This document shows, in pieces, positions 25,201-39,827 of a stretch of 64,000 bases of DNA. Source of the DNA: Baylisascaris procyonis (lineage: Eukaryota; Nematoda; Chromadorea; Rhabditida; Ascarididae); the NCBI GenBank assembly GCA_037389465.1, contig JAZARR010000197.1, positions 9,263,501 through 9,327,500 on the forward strand. Reading direction: 5' to 3'. How positions within the stretch are numbered: the first letter of the stretch is position 1; each line of letters begins with the position of its first letter. The translations under genes and the position numbers were made by a program. Under the pieces are notes generated by a model, which did not search any database, was not told the origin of the DNA, and was given only the letters and a program-made list of their open reading frames with translations.

Positions 25201-28200
25201 CCAGATCCAACAAGGTTAGTTTTATTTTTATGTATTGTTATCTGTCAATTTGGCGCATGCAAGTCTGCGATATGATTGGAGCTACTATATTATATAAAAT
25301 ATTTGAAGTGAACGGCTTCAAAATTTTTGTGAAACCACTTTGCGCTTTGAATTGTTAAGGGTGTGCCATCTAGCGTGAAGTGTTCACTGTTGCTGGCATT
25401 TTAATGGGAAACAGATTAAAAACGATCCTGTCCTAATGACTGGACCTTGCCGTGGCGTCCATGGGCAGAAATCAAAGAATATGGATCTAATTTTTGACAC
25501 TTACCACAGATGTCTTTGGAAACTTCCTTTTTTTTCGAACTGCAACTGCATACTGTCGATTCTTCACACTGATTCCAGAGACAACTTTACTTAACTTAAA
25601 AAAAAAACTCTCAAATCGAAACCGGCGACAAATTTATCTGGTGATTGAAATCGATGAACGGCTGTCAAGAGCGTTGCCAGGAATAAAATCACCTTTTTGG
25701 GGTTTAGTTTACCGTATTTAAATGTGATTTATAATCTCATAAGTTGCAGCTAAGCGGTTCTACTACTGTTAGTGAGTTCGCGCCAGCTGTCATGTCGACA
25801 CCATATTATAAGCGAGACGATGATAGTCTTGATAACTTATGCGAATTTACGGTAGGAAACAATTCGTCTTTTATCATTAATTAATTTTTTTTGTATGCTG
25901 TAAATAAATTTATTACTCGTTTATTTAGGTTTATTAACATTCATGATGGTAAATTAATGTCCTAGTTATATAAAAGCAAAGCTGCCATTTAGTTATGAAT
26001 TTATGAAGGCAAGTTTAGTCACAAAAAAAGAAATCTGTATGTTCCTGGATCATATTATGTATTTGCAAGCTATTACATTTGTGTGTCTATAAGCAAAAAC
26101 GTTGTTGACGGCCTATAAATTAGAACGGCTTAGGTACTTCCATTTCTAACCATCACTTTAAACTTATCAGATGCTGTTTTTGGCCATCATCCACCCACTG
26201 TTGTCTAGGTAAACAATCGATGAGAATGATGAATGGATTGATTTAGAATGAGCCAGGCTAAATTTTGAAGATGTAGACCACATAGAGGTCAATACAACAT
26301 TGGTGGCAAAGGACGCAAAAGTAGTTTGAGATTGCTTGAGATCATCACACAAGAAGGGAGGGGAGGATAGGAGGAGAGGTGGAAAGGAAGAGAAAAGAAG
26401 GGAGTTATAAGCAGTAATCTAAAGCCATTATTAGCTTCTCTGGAATATATATGGTAAATATTGAATTTTTAAAAATACTTCCATAATTTGTTTAGTTTCA
26501 ACCATGGAAGAAAGAAACTAGCAAGTCGGATTCCGATTCATCTGGATACGGTGGACGAAACAATTCGGTGCTATCAAATGGTAAAATATCGCTTTTCAAA
26601 CAATTTCAGACAATATATTTGTCACAACGTAATTGATGTGATATTATGAAAAGATCTATTGAAAGAATTGGATGATCTCAAAATCTAATAAGTGTGAGAG
26701 AGCCGGCGGGTTATTATTGTTATTTTTACGGTATATATTGTAATTAATACTTATTGATATTTATGTGAACAACACACCTCTCTCAATATAGCAATCAAAA
26801 TATTTTCTTCTATGTCGACCTCAATTTTTAGACAATTCAAAAACCGAATAATTTATTAAAAATATTGCATTTTTTTGCTTTTTATGACCTATATTAACTA
26901 CCAATATTCGAAAAAATTATATCTATATACTAATACAATTTGGAAATTTAGGAGGAATGAGCTCGGAAAGTGGGGGAGTTCTTTTTCCATGGTGGTATTC
27001 CGTTTAATTTAACAAATATGTCTATATTTATCGGCTATGATATTCTTTAATACCGAAACCTTATGTAACATAAAATTTCCTATTTTGTAGATTTTCAAGT
27101 TGTGCCCATTTCTTATTTTCTCTTTGCAAATTTCCGATTATATTAGACGCATATCTGCACTCATTTTTCTTTACTAATAATTGAATAATACTATGTTTAA
27201 ATGCACTAAAAATAACATCAAATATAATACTTAAATAAAGCAATATATATTGAATTGTTGCTAGATTCATCTACTTTGAATGATCGTTCAAAAGGATTCG
27301 AAGAATGTTCACTTTCATTGTCGCTTATCGAAGAGGAAGTACGATTGGCATATGCGAATCGCATTACTAATTCAACAATTTACTTCGAGCCTAATTCATT
27401 AAGTGTATGTTTTTTGATATTTATATTGAAAGATGTCTCATTTAATTGATATTAATTGTATTTATAGGCAATTAATTTGATAATGTAAAATGTTAAAATT
27501 TTTCTATAGTGTTAAAGTTGAAAATTGTGTCTAAGAATTTTGGAAAAAAGATAAAAAATAACATCTTATTTTGGACTAATTTTTTTGTTGATATTACATA
27601 TCTATGCAAGTCGCAGTGAGATGTGAGGCAACATCTTAATGATGTTTTATGTTGAGAATTGAGATAGGATTCATTAATTCTAGCTCTTTTCTTATGAAGC
27701 TGTCATATCGCTAAATTCCTTGACAACGAATTTCCAGTTGGCTTTCTTCGCCCGTAATGGTATTACGGATTTGCGAGTCTTAGGACTTATAGGTTTCCTA
27801 AATTATTTGCGGGGATGTATAGTGGGGAGAGAGTTGAGGAGGAACTACTGTTTACCAAAATTTTCGGAGGAATGCACAATTAAGGAGAGAGTAAGGTGAA
27901 ACTTTCGCGTCCTGTTACAACGTGAAGGTAATATAGAGTGAAGCTATAGGTATATTTTAAAGGTGTTGATTAATGCGTAAAGACGAAAAGGAAGACTAGC
28001 TGTTAACTTCAAATGCTCTGACCAAATGACGAAGGTATGTTTAGTTGGAAGAAAGTTGGGGCTTTGCGAATTTTTTTTATTTCTTTCAATTAAAATAATT
28101 TTAGATAACAAACAACTATGGTAACGACTCAACGAGATGCCATACTCTTTCAACGCCAGGTGGGCGGCCTTTTCATACACGTTGAATCACTATCGGCGAT

Positions 28201-31200
28201 CATTTTTCGCATATTATATTGTCCCTGTGGGCGAATAAAATCTTCCACATTTTTTGAATTTTGTACTGGTCAAACCTGGTTGCTCACTAATTGACCACTG
28301 TTTGATTGATCAATGTTTGATCGATCAGTATCTGGTTCAGTCATTGTTGTGAGAATATTGAGAGCGATCTGCACATAGATTGAAATCGATTTCTTAATTG
28401 AATAGGAAACGCTTTCACCTATACTTTCACCTGATCACCTGAACTCACATTCTTTTAATGACTCCAATAATTCAATTATTTTGCTACACCTTATGAACCT
28501 CATACGGCCCTATCTCAATCTGACAATTGGTTGAACCCAACTTGTTCGTAAGCATAAGCCACTGAACAACGACTTTAGTCGATTGGAATTTATGCAACTT
28601 GCTATGTTCAACGATGTTCAGCAATTGACAAAATGTGTATAGTAAATTCTAGATATGAAGGTTTTTACTCGAGTAAAATGTTGTTTTGTTATAGGCACTT
28701 TACTAAGCAAGACTAAGAAGCAGCAAAGTGTCGAGGATGATGAACAAAGAGGGCGATTCACACCAACACGAACCACATCAAACATATCTACCCTCTCGGA
28801 TACAGGATCTTCTTACTATAATGTTGAGGTGAGTGAGTGAAAATTTTCAGAGACATCGAAACCAATAAAAATGAGTTCAATTTTTGCACAATTTTAAGTT
28901 TCAGCGATGCGGTGAAACGTTTCAGTAGCCGCGGTACTTTTCAGACCTGTTTCTTTCTGTGTATGCTTGGATTTTTTGCATTGATTTTTTATGTCATATG
29001 GGCTTATAAATAGCACGGTCTTTGATTTAAAACGGCTATAGAGAGATTTCGTCTCTATTTTGATGTCATATCTACCTTACTATCCTGTCCCTGTTCCACT
29101 GCTGAATCAACTACTCTATTTGGCTACGGTAGTTTATCGACACTCATAGTGACATGAGAATATCGGTTTTTCTAATAACAAGAGATTTATTTGTTTATGA
29201 AAATGTAAATCGATATTGAAAAGCTATTATTTGAGGCTATATATTCAAATGCTTCCTTGAAAATAACAAGAATTTTTACGCAATTTTTTTTTGCAAAAAG
29301 GATTTTCACCTTATTAAAAAATGTTTTTTAAAATTAATTTTTAATAAATTAATGTTATCAGTTTAATCAATCAAGTGATTTTTTTGGTGATAATGGCTAT
29401 AAAGTTTTCTCTTCCGCTCTTTGCGGTTGCATGCAAATTTCTCGCTCGTTTCAGCGCCATTCACGAAGTACCAATTATCGTTCGATTTCACCAAGCACTA
29501 ATTCAGGTAACATCAATAATTTTATTTGAGATTAGACAAGAATCGATTTTCATATGAAGTTGATTAATTTTTGAACGATTAAAGTACTATAAATTAGATA
29601 TTATATATCAAATTTTTTTAATGAAAATATTTCTCATATTTCAAAAAATCATTTAAAGATGATTAAATTTATTGATATCAAAGTGAAATTGTTTAGCGAG
29701 AATTGAAAATATTTTTAAGATGCATTTCTGATATAATGTATAGTATGCAATAAGTTATTTACACAAGAAAACTTATTAAATTATCTTTCTTTGATGGCTG
29801 TTTCTTTTTTTTTTCTAATATAGCCATATTATTACATCTTGATTAACTAACAAATCACTATTGATGTCTAAATGTTAAGTAGGAATTAAATATTTCAGCA
29901 TATATGAATGGTAAAGCAAGCGTTGATCCTTTCGTGCGCTATATGAACGAAAAAAAGCGTACCATCAATGCTATCAATGAAATTCCCGAAATGGAAGAAG
30001 TGGATGAAATTCATGAGAGTGCTGTTGTCACACAAGACTCGATTCGCACTCAGGTTAATATTATAATGTTTTTTTATACTTGAAGGGGAGGATTATGCTG
30101 GATAACGGCGATTAACTACGTTACAAATTGGAGAAAAGTAGAGTCAAATCAAGGAAGGGAATTCATTTTGCAGCGTAAATTTTTAGTATATTTTGATTTC
30201 ATTCATTCGTTCATCTTTCAGAAATTCGTTTTTTTTTGAAAGAAATTTTGAAATGCCGATTTTTTGCCAACCTATTCCTAATTTATATGCTCTTCGAATC
30301 CTAACAAATTGATTGCTGCTCACTTATGGTTATCATTGAAATTTTTCATATATACGTTGGAAGCTGTCTAGATGTGAACTTGAAAATTGTCCAAATAAGA
30401 AATTTTTTAATTTTTTCATTGAAAAGTTAGAAAAAATGATAAAATCATCGAGTGATTGTGATGCGCCGAGTTTTAGCTAAGTTGATTTTAATGGCCAGTG
30501 TGAGTTGAATAAAGCAAAGCTCTTGGTCCCTAAGATCCAGCCCATTGAATGGGTCCAGCCATTCAATACCGGCTGGACGAGCCGATCAGCCAAACTGTGT
30601 TGGTTCGGATTTCGCGGAATTTGTGACAACCATTATACAAATTTTAGTTCCGTCGAGAGGGTTTGAAACATTCCATCTTATTAAAGACGCATTTTAGGTC
30701 TATGGGGGGAAGGGCGTTCAATTTGAAGAAAGGCATATTCGAGTTGATTTCTCAGATAAAGGATAATAAATTCTAGAATAACTGAATTTATGCTAAATTT
30801 ATATGATACGTCCAGAGGAGCTAATAATTTTCAGTTGTTTTAAATAGTTTTTTTTTCTAGGTGGGATCATATTTGCACTCATGTGGTTGGTTGAGACGAC
30901 GTGTTGAGCACGACAGTAGATCCACGTCAGTCTTCTCGCATACCAACGCCGATCTTAATGATGTGAAACTTTACAAGTCCATTTCATCTGGAAAAATTTT
31001 TACCACTAAAAACTTCAAGTTTATGGGTTGAAAAAAAGAGATTTCTATGGTTTTTTTTTAAATATTTTAAATGGAGAGTTCTTTTGAAGTGAAAAAATCC
31101 ATTGTGCTTGGAAAAAATGTGAAAAAAATCTTCATTAACGAACAATTAGATCGAACATGTAATACCAACTCATAGTATTACATGTTCGATCTAATTGTTC

Positions 31201-34200
31201 GATCAATGTCAAGAACAATTTTAGGAACTTAGAGGCACACGAAAGCGCGTTTATTTTACACATATCAAATTACAGGTAGCGATTTGTTTTTGAAAGGCTT
31301 AAACGGAGATCGCATCACAGGACGAAGATATTAGTCCCATATTTAACAATCTTTGATAGCAACTCGTGAGACTAGTTGTACTCATATGCGAGAAGGAAAA
31401 ACGCATATTGCGCCAGATTTTTGGCGCGTTTTCCCATTTGTTTGAAAATAATTTAGGCATTGCTGATCGTAAATCTTTTGCTTTTCGCATTTTTTTCTCT
31501 AACGATTCAATTTCAACGCTAGAGTAAGCAATACGAATAGATAAAAATAAACAAAATATTGCAGGAAGATTGTAATGAATCATCGCATAATACGACATTT
31601 AAAACAACAACACATCATGGAAATAGTGATTTGGCTCAAGGTTAGTTTCGTTTATATATTTGTATACCTCTTGGATGCTATTACTAGTAATCGAAGGTGA
31701 TTGTATTCTCCTCGAAATTTATTTTGTTTCCGTTTTATTTTTGAAAAATTTTAAAGTATAAATTCGTCTCTTTGTTCGTCGATACTATTGTCGGCTAACT
31801 CTATAGTCCTGCTTTAAAAAATTCCCAATGAGCATATAATTTTACAAAAATGTGAAGTTGATATTATGTATTTATGAAATGAAATATTATGAGCGATATT
31901 AAGATTGGAGAAGTTTTAATCTTTCAGTTATTTGGAGGCATCGAATTAAATTTATAGAAATTGATTCTCCATAAAAATACTATACTACTGGAGTGTAATT
32001 TTAAAGATAGGCTACTGAAAATATGTCATAGTTCAATATTCATAAACGCTTATTTTATTTCATTTTTCTTTGAACATTTTCTATAATACTATTGATAAGA
32101 ATTTAATTATTTTAAATGTTTTATCAGTTACTATTTATCATTTGCTGGTATTTTCAATGAGAGAATCAAATAGTACGTTTTGTAAATAATTTTTAAAAAA
32201 TATTTCATTAAGAATTTCATAATTTTTTATCAATGATAATCTCTAGCAATTTTCTATTATAGAAAGCAGCTCATCGCTCTATCAACCACGATTAATGCGA
32301 TCTTTATCTCAGTCAAATATTAGTGAACAACGGACCATTTCAAGTGATAATACAAAATTTGGAAGTGTAAATAACGAGAATAGCGTTCTTCTTGAGCTAC
32401 AATCTGTTGGCGATCATTCGAAGGTATCTTCGCGTATATTAGAATGTGCTATTTTAATGTTTAATTTTCGATTTTTTTTTGAGTAGAATTAGAAAAATTC
32501 TGTAAAGATTTTGATTGAAATGTTTAAAATGCTAACTTTATTTAAGAGAAGAGATATTTGTTTCTAGAACTATTAGTTTACTAATTCTTATACACAGAAA
32601 CCATAGAGGCAGTTTTACGCTCATCGATAATTTGCAATCGCTTACTCATAGATCGGCCAACATGCATCAATTATATCGAATAGTACATGGAAATCAGAAT
32701 CAACGAGACGGCGTTCGAAATCATGTCGTGTTTGCGTAAATGATCGGCTACCCGATTATACCATCACCGAATCACCACCAAAGATATTCGATATGACAAG
32801 GTTTTTTATTAAGTCTTTTAATCTTTTTGCATTTTTGTAGGTATAATTTTTCTTAACTACTGAATTTGCATATTATCTTATCCCATATTAGTACATATAG
32901 CGTTCAGTTTAACAGTCATTTCATCGTATAAGAACTTTTACTATTTGTTTCGCAAATCAACCTGGTCAACCGCTCCTTATAATCACCAATTTCTTGGTGA
33001 TTATCAACCTGGTCAACCGCTTCAGGTGGAATAAGGAGGAGTACTCTTTTCTTGTCCCCTCTCATCTTCCATTATCCTTTAGATAAATAAATTAGGCAAA
33101 TTAACGTTGTTTCTTTTGAACAATAATTTGATAACTTTTGCAAAATTAAAGGAAATTCGATTATATCACCTTTAAGTGATATCTATCAAAATATCAAAGG
33201 ATTGGCCCCAAACTCAGAGATCACAGTAATTTTTTAATCAAATCAGTTGCATATTATCTGTGTACAATGTGATATGAAATGTGACCACTTATGGTTTAAA
33301 AAGAAAATCGCGAAACAACACATAAAAATGCATCAGCTAGAGAAATGAGATCATAGAAATGAAATATAGTTATCGTATTATTCTTGAGGAATCTACCCTT
33401 ATCATTTCTATGCCTTCAAAGTTTTGGTGGCCATTTATCGTTCGATTTATCACCTCTGATGCGAGAGGTGCGAGAGGTGATAAATGTTTTGGTGGCCATT
33501 TATCACCTCTCGCATCATTCGATTTCACAATTATCGTTGTAGACGTTTCGTATCGACTTGGTGGGAATTTTTGTTTTTAGGAATGGTATGTCGGATGGAT
33601 CACAATTTGAATACGATATTACAATGGATAACAATAAAGCGCCTCAATCGAAAAAGAAATTAAATGAATCGGAATGGCGTAATGGAGAATATTTTTCTGA
33701 GAAATGGGAACGTTTCGTTAGCCGAAAACTTTTGTTCGATATCAGTAGAAATTTCGATGAATTCGATGATGCAGATTATGATATCTTCATCCCTGTTAGT
33801 GTATTATTTTTCTATTTCCGTGTGATGTCATAAAATTTTTTGATAATTTATTTAAAAAAATTTTTTTTGAATCAGAAAGTTTTGAAATGATGCTTCAGTC
33901 TGATTTCTTTTTTCAACTCTATGATGAATTTTCATTTTTTTTTTTTGAAAATCTTTTCAATTTTTTTTTATATGTGTACTATAATTACAGTTAAACGCTT
34001 AATGCTATTTGTTTATTTGATAGTTTCAAATATTATGAGAAATGGTTCTGTTTGAGAAATTTTTCAAGATTGCAGCAATTCATATCCAATTAAAATGTTT
34101 TAAGAGGTAGTGGTCTGTTGATGTAAAATTTTACGGAACAAGATTAAATAAAACTAAAAAATATTCGAATTTAGGATGAAGTGCTTGAGAAAGCTAATCC

Positions 34201-34865
34201 AGAACAACTCCATCAAAATCGTCAAGCAGTGAAGAAAGCGGTCCGTCATATTAGTGACGATCCAAAAATGGCGCAAATTTTACTCGACTATAGCGGTGAT
34301 ATCAACGATGTATCAGCGGCAAGGCGGCATTATAGTCAAGCGATAAATGACGATACAGCATTCGCCGATCTCACAAAATCTTTCAGCTCTGCACTGGATC
34401 ATTTCTTAGTATAAAAGATTTTTAAATTTTTTTTTGCACATTTTTTCATTTCACTTCCTTTCTATATTCTTGAAATTTCAAAGTTATGTGATTTCATAAA
34501 TTTCTAGAAGAAAAATTAAATTCCTAAAATTTCAGTCAACAATATTTTTAAAGGAAATTTAGTCTAGTTATTGAATTACATGTGGAAGGCTCATGAAGAA
34601 GCCCATATCACCTTGTTAGTGATAAATATGGATGAATTTTGATGTTGATTGATAGATAGTCACATAACGCTTATTTCTAAGCGTAACGCCTGTTCGGCGG
34701 GTTTTCTTTATCGTATTTTACGCCGCAAAAATTGTGGTCATCCTTTTTCAGAGCTTTTCGAACGAACCACCTAACGAAGAATATCAGTCACTTACCGAAG
34801 AACCAAAGCCCGCGGTGGTGAAGCGTGGGCGGCCGCGCAAAAATACGAAAAAGGCACCAATATAA
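22277..34865 (+). CDS. Unrecognised Ser/Thr-rich protein with C-terminal AT-hook
   Basis: Nineteen exons: 22277-22385, 23610-23788, 24007-24381, 24925-24979, 25090-25214, 25750-25851, 26496-26580, 27265-27404, 27738-27759, 28695-28828, 29455-29506, 29899-30053, 30861-30962, 31565-31640, 32263-32423, 32652-32800, 33581-33794, 34175-34408 and 34752-34865. Phases agree throughout and give 860 residues. Much is polar and low in order: Ser/Thr-rich stretches (SDSDSSGYGG, FTPTRTTSNISTLSD), acidic runs and basic clusters. The second exon is helical and hydrophobic. The last exon carries KRGRPRKN (residues 847-854), a textbook AT-hook that binds the minor groove of AT-rich DNA, so a chromatin role is inferred. 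Weak points: the start of exon 3 (24007 fits the phase but the first 27 codons look intron-like), the 22-nt exon 9, and the choice between splicing at 34408 and a stop at 34412-34414. Confidence 0.72.
31139..31201. repeat. Perfect 27-bp inverted repeat, 9-nt loop
   Basis: The arm 31139-31165 is the exact reverse complement of 31175-31201, with CAACTCATA between. It lies in intron 13 of the AT-hook gene and would form a strong RNA hairpin or a cruciform. Confidence 0.95.
32956..33021. repeat. Direct repeats flanking an 11-bp hairpin
   Basis: A 19-bp sequence beginning ATCAACCTGG occurs at 32956-32974 and 33003-33021. Between them 32979-33004 forms a perfect 11-bp stem (ATAATCACCAA) with a TTTC loop. 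It lies in intron 16 of the AT-hook gene. Confidence 0.9.
33421..33513. repeat. Inverted and direct repeats around CACCTCTCGC
   Basis: The arm 33470-33486 (GCGAGAGGTGATAAATG) is the exact reverse complement of 33497-33513, separated by 10 nt. The phrase TTTTGGTGGCCATTTATC occurs at 33422-33439 and again at 33487-33504. This lies in intron 16, about 70 nt before exon 17 of the AT-hook gene. Confidence 0.9.
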
Positions 34866-37800
34866 ACTATGCGTTGTTTGCGGTCAGCAATCTCTTTGAG
34901 GTTCCTTTTTTATATGATCACTACAATCGACCATCCATTCTAAATCAAATTTTCATTTTATTACCTTCGTGAGAAATCCGTGTACTGTTTATTTTAAAAT
35001 CTACTATATTTTATTGCGATTATTTAGTAAATTATGCATTTGGTCCAAAAAATTTCCCAATATGGATTTTTGAACAATTTCATGCTCCGATATTTGCTCT
35101 CCATTTACGCACATCCGTTCTCCATGATTCTGATATGGTAAAAAATATGCATATTAGCAAATTTGAAAAAAAAACATATTCAGGCTGTGTAAGATTTAAA
35201 TAAGTAAATATGTAACATGAAAATATCGCAATGTTTCGATGAAAGCAACAATGATATGATAGATGGACAATCGTTGGTGACTAAGCAATTTTGTGGTCGT
35301 TGAATATCAGTTCAGATCTTGGCGATAGTCTTCTTTCTTAGGAATAATCATTCTATGCTTTGGATTGAGTGTGGGCGCTTTGGATAACAACGTCAAAACG
35401 ATTGATAGAATTATGCAAAATATTGCAGCAATAAAACTTCAATCGGCAAATATTTTTATAATTTAATATATTTTCAATGCAAAATGTATTTTTAAATATT
35501 TATTGCTTATCTAATTTTATTGCAACACATATAGCCATTGTAGAATCGTTTTGAGTTTGTTTACTAATTGATATTTATTGGTGAAAACGATTTATTGGTT
35601 TTATTTCTAATTTAATTTGTTTGAAAATGATCAAATTTGAGTTTTCTATATTAGTATTTATATATTTGTTTGTATTCTTATCGTTTGATTGGATTTATTT
35701 CGTCTTATTTCATTTCATTTAATATTGTCTCATGTAGAAATTTGAGCAAGGCAAAAGTGGCACGAAATTATTGAATTGATTGGTTTTATGGATTTATGGA
35801 CAGTTTATGGATTTATGTAGGTTTATGGATAAAGAATAGTTAATAAGTCGGATTTAGATTTTGATGGATAAGTTGATGTTGTTCTTATGCCCTCCTTCTT
35901 TGCAAATATTGTAAATAATCGCTAACATGAAAAATTCTCATCGAGAGAAATTCCTCGTCTCACTCATTGAAATCTATCGATATTGGATTCTGAGTAAATT
36001 GATTAAATGAAAATTTATTTGCATTTTATTTTCATTATAAAAATTTTTTTCTGCAAAAATATACAACAATGTTATCGCGTCGAATTTTTACGCAAATTCA
36101 TTAATAAAAGATGTTAGTAAATATGAAGCATTCCTTCACTTTTAATAATAATATAATAGCATACGAAAGAAGAAATTATATCGGCCATATTAACAATTCT
36201 TCCGTAGATCTATTATCCTGTTCTTTTTTCTCGAATTTTTTCTCATATTTTTTTGAATAAGTTGAAGTTTTTAGAAAGTTTTCAAATTTTATGATTCAAA
36301 ACGGCCTGAGACTTGAGACTGCATCGCTCCCTTGGATCGTTGAAATTCTTAATACTGTTTCTTCCGGTGCATCATGCTCTGATTGACCTCTAAATTCTAA
36401 AATTTAATTCACCTATGCAATCTCTACCTGTCCACTTGTAATATTTAATCAATCTTAATTTTTCCTCATTCTTTAAATAATCATAACGGTCCCTTATTTG
36501 TCATTTTATTAAACAAGAAGTTTTTAATAGTGATAAGTGGAAAGCAAATGATGGGAGGGGAATGTGCTTATCATTGGAACACACATGACATTTAAGCGTC
36601 TTTATATCAATATATAGGTAGAAAACGTACACTCAAAAATCAACCCGATTCATATTCATTGATTTACACAATGAGTCATTCATTAGATTCTTTCTGCAGT
36701 GGTGCACAGTTCTAAAAACATAAAACTCGATGACGTCATTCGAAACGATTCGCTATACAAACAAAGAGTACATCCGCTTGAAACATTTCAGCACATACAA
36801 TCAGTTCTTATTGAGCTGTTTTCTTTTCTTAGATTATTCATTGCTTTGCGCTATGCAAGTAAAAATTATACCTGGAGGTGGGGATGTGAAAGGGAGAGGG
36901 AGGGAATTTGTTTATGAAAACAAATTTTAGTTTATTATTCAACATGCTAGAACTAAATATTTTTGTATCATTTTATTTAGATCATTTGGTATTACTGTCG
37001 TAAATACGGTATTATGTCATGAATCCCATTGTGCCTCTGAATCTTGCTGAAAACATCTCGTCTTGAAGATCCAAGGATGTCCGTTTAGATGCTTAAATAC
37101 AAACTATCAAATAAGATTTTAAAACAGAGATCACCATGTACTGTTATCATCAAATTTCCTTACGAATTCCTCCGCTTAAAAAAACACCGGAAATGAATCT
37201 AAGTTTATATCGTCTTTTTCTAGTTAGAAATGTTGAAATTATTTTGTGAAATTGTGAAATTTGTATATCATTGTGAATTTAATTATGATTGTGAAAATAT
37301 TCAAATTTTGATTTATTGAGGCAACAATGCCCGAAAAGGTAAACAACATTCATTGTTTATATCAGCGATTTTCTCCACGTGGAAAGACGTGTCTAGATGG
37401 GAAGGAAGAGGACAATGGAAATGCATGCCTCTCGTTTTCTTCCTTCCCTGCTTCATCTTGAATAGGTTCTGCAATTAACTGTCTAGAAAAGGTGGAGGCT
37501 AATGATTGAAATGCCGACAATAAGCCAGCCGGATATAATTGGCTGTCAGATCGAAATTTCCAGAAATGTTCCCACTGTCGATTCAAAATACGTCATAAAT
37601 TACGATCGAAGGCGTACGAAATCATTGTGCTCTAAAAGTGAACATACAAAATGGTATCACCATTTTCGTGCAATAAAACTCTACCATAGTGGTCAAGCGT
37701 AATTTTTAGATGATAAGTTCCATTTTCTTTTCTCTCGTTGAAAATTGTGCTGATAAGAAGATAGTCATAAAATTACCGCAAAATAAAGTAGTGCAGAGGT

Positions 37801-39720
37801 CATCGGATATGGCATTTGTATTGAATTCACCTCGAGATTGGCACTGATCACTATCTACAATGATTTGGTTGTCGGATTGGTTGATTAATTACTTGCGCGC
37901 GATTAGGAAAATATACATCAAAATCGATTTGTGCCAAATATAAAAATTTTAGAAATTCATTTGCGATTGCTTATCAGAACTGAATTTGCGTTACGTTGAT
38001 TTATGCATTTGTTGAAATCTTATTGAGAGAGAAGTGAAAAGAGTTGACATCACAATAATGCAGATTCAATCTTGAAATGAAGGCCAAACGAAGAAATGAT
38101 TAATGTTTTTTTGCGCATTGCTAATCTCATTTCTATTCCTATTCCTATATATACTGTACTTAAATATGCGATCTATGTTCACCCATCACCTAAGAGATTT
38201 TTTAAACTTCCAACCTTTATATTAAGTATAGAGTTCCAAGCTTATCGGAAAAAAAAATAAAAAATCAAAACGCCTCAGATGAAATGACTCACAGAAAATT
38301 TCAACCAAAGTTCTCCAAATCGCTATTTACCTACTTTCTTATCTAACATCAACCGATCAATGTGTTGGAAATAATTTTCAATTATTTCTTATAGTATTAC
38401 AAATATAAATACATTCATCTAAATTAGCTATTGCATTGCAATTATGAAATCATAATTAATATCGATGAATAAACGAATATTTGCTAAGAAAAGAATATTT
38501 ATTAGTTATGAATACGTGTAAATAATATGACACATATTCTAGTAGAACAAGAATTTCAATTAAGCACTTCTATGCAATAAATTTTTTTTATATCGAATGC
38601 AATTGCAATGAATCATATATTGATGCAATTTCAACTTGATATTCCACTATGAAATTGCAAAAATCTAACGCAAAATTATGAAAAGAATGCGAAAATTTCA
38701 TAAATATTTTGCAAATTACATTTTTATTCGGTGTTTTCATATGCTCCTTAATCGCCTATTTAATAGTACTTGTAATGAATAATATCGAATTGCTAAACGC
38801 AACTTTAAATAAATAAGAATGTAAACGCAACCGTTTAGCGATCGATCTTAGAGATCTAGAAATATGATCGGATCATTTCATATCAACGCTTTTTATTCAA
38901 TATTGAATATAGAAAAATATAAATGCAAAAATTTTCTTTTTCAATCTCTTTTTTAGTGTTTCTTTTATTTGAAGATTTAAACGAGAGTGTTCATTTTAGA
39001 CACCTTTATAATCGTCTCAAAAATTATATATTTCATACATTTTGAATCGCAAGTGTATTTTTATGAATAAAATATAGTGAATCTAAATAATTAATAAATC
39101 ATTTTCTGTATGTTCCATTAAAATCACATCTGCAAAAATATTGAATAAATTTTATTTTAAATGAATTTACCTCACATAGAGAAATAAATGAATGAATTTA
39201 TATAGAGAAATTTTGAATAAAGATTACCCAAATGATAGAAATATGATAATGGCTAATAGCAAAAAAAATGTTGTGCGATTATTCGATGCATGAGAGAGCA
39301 GGGTTCGCACTTATTCAAAACTGTAAAAGTGTACTCGCTGAAAAAAGGTTGTTTCGCAAATGCATTACGATTAGCGCTTCAATGGGAAACATTTGTGCAT
39401 CGATGACATTCCTCTAGAAATACATCCGCATAGCGCGTTCTTTGAGTTGCTCTATGAGAGGGAGAGAGAGAGGGAGAAGAAGAGTGACAGAGAAAAAGAG
39501 AGAGCACTTTTGCCTTGTCATGTTTTCTTTCGTCATTCAAGTGAAAATATTTTGAATATAGATTGACCATATGAATTTTAGACTCTCTAAAAAGAACAGA
39601 TGATATCGTTGAAGAATAGCCGGGAAAAAATCAATAAATCGAATAAAAAAAAATTAGCGGATCGAATTTGAAAGCTTGCTAAAATAGAACTCAAAATTTT
39701 AGCTGCCTCTAAAACATAAT

Positions 39721-39827
39721 TTATAAAGTTATTATTTATATTTATCTAAATTATTTGTATTTATCTAAAATTATTTAAATTTATAAAGTTATTATTATTT
39801 ATATTTATCTAAATTATTTATATAAAT
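39721..39827. repeat. 60-bp tandem duplication
   Basis: The unit starting TTATAAAGTTATTATTTA at 39721 recurs at 39781 in a slightly changed, shorter form. It is AT-rich and intergenic. Confidence 0.75.
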
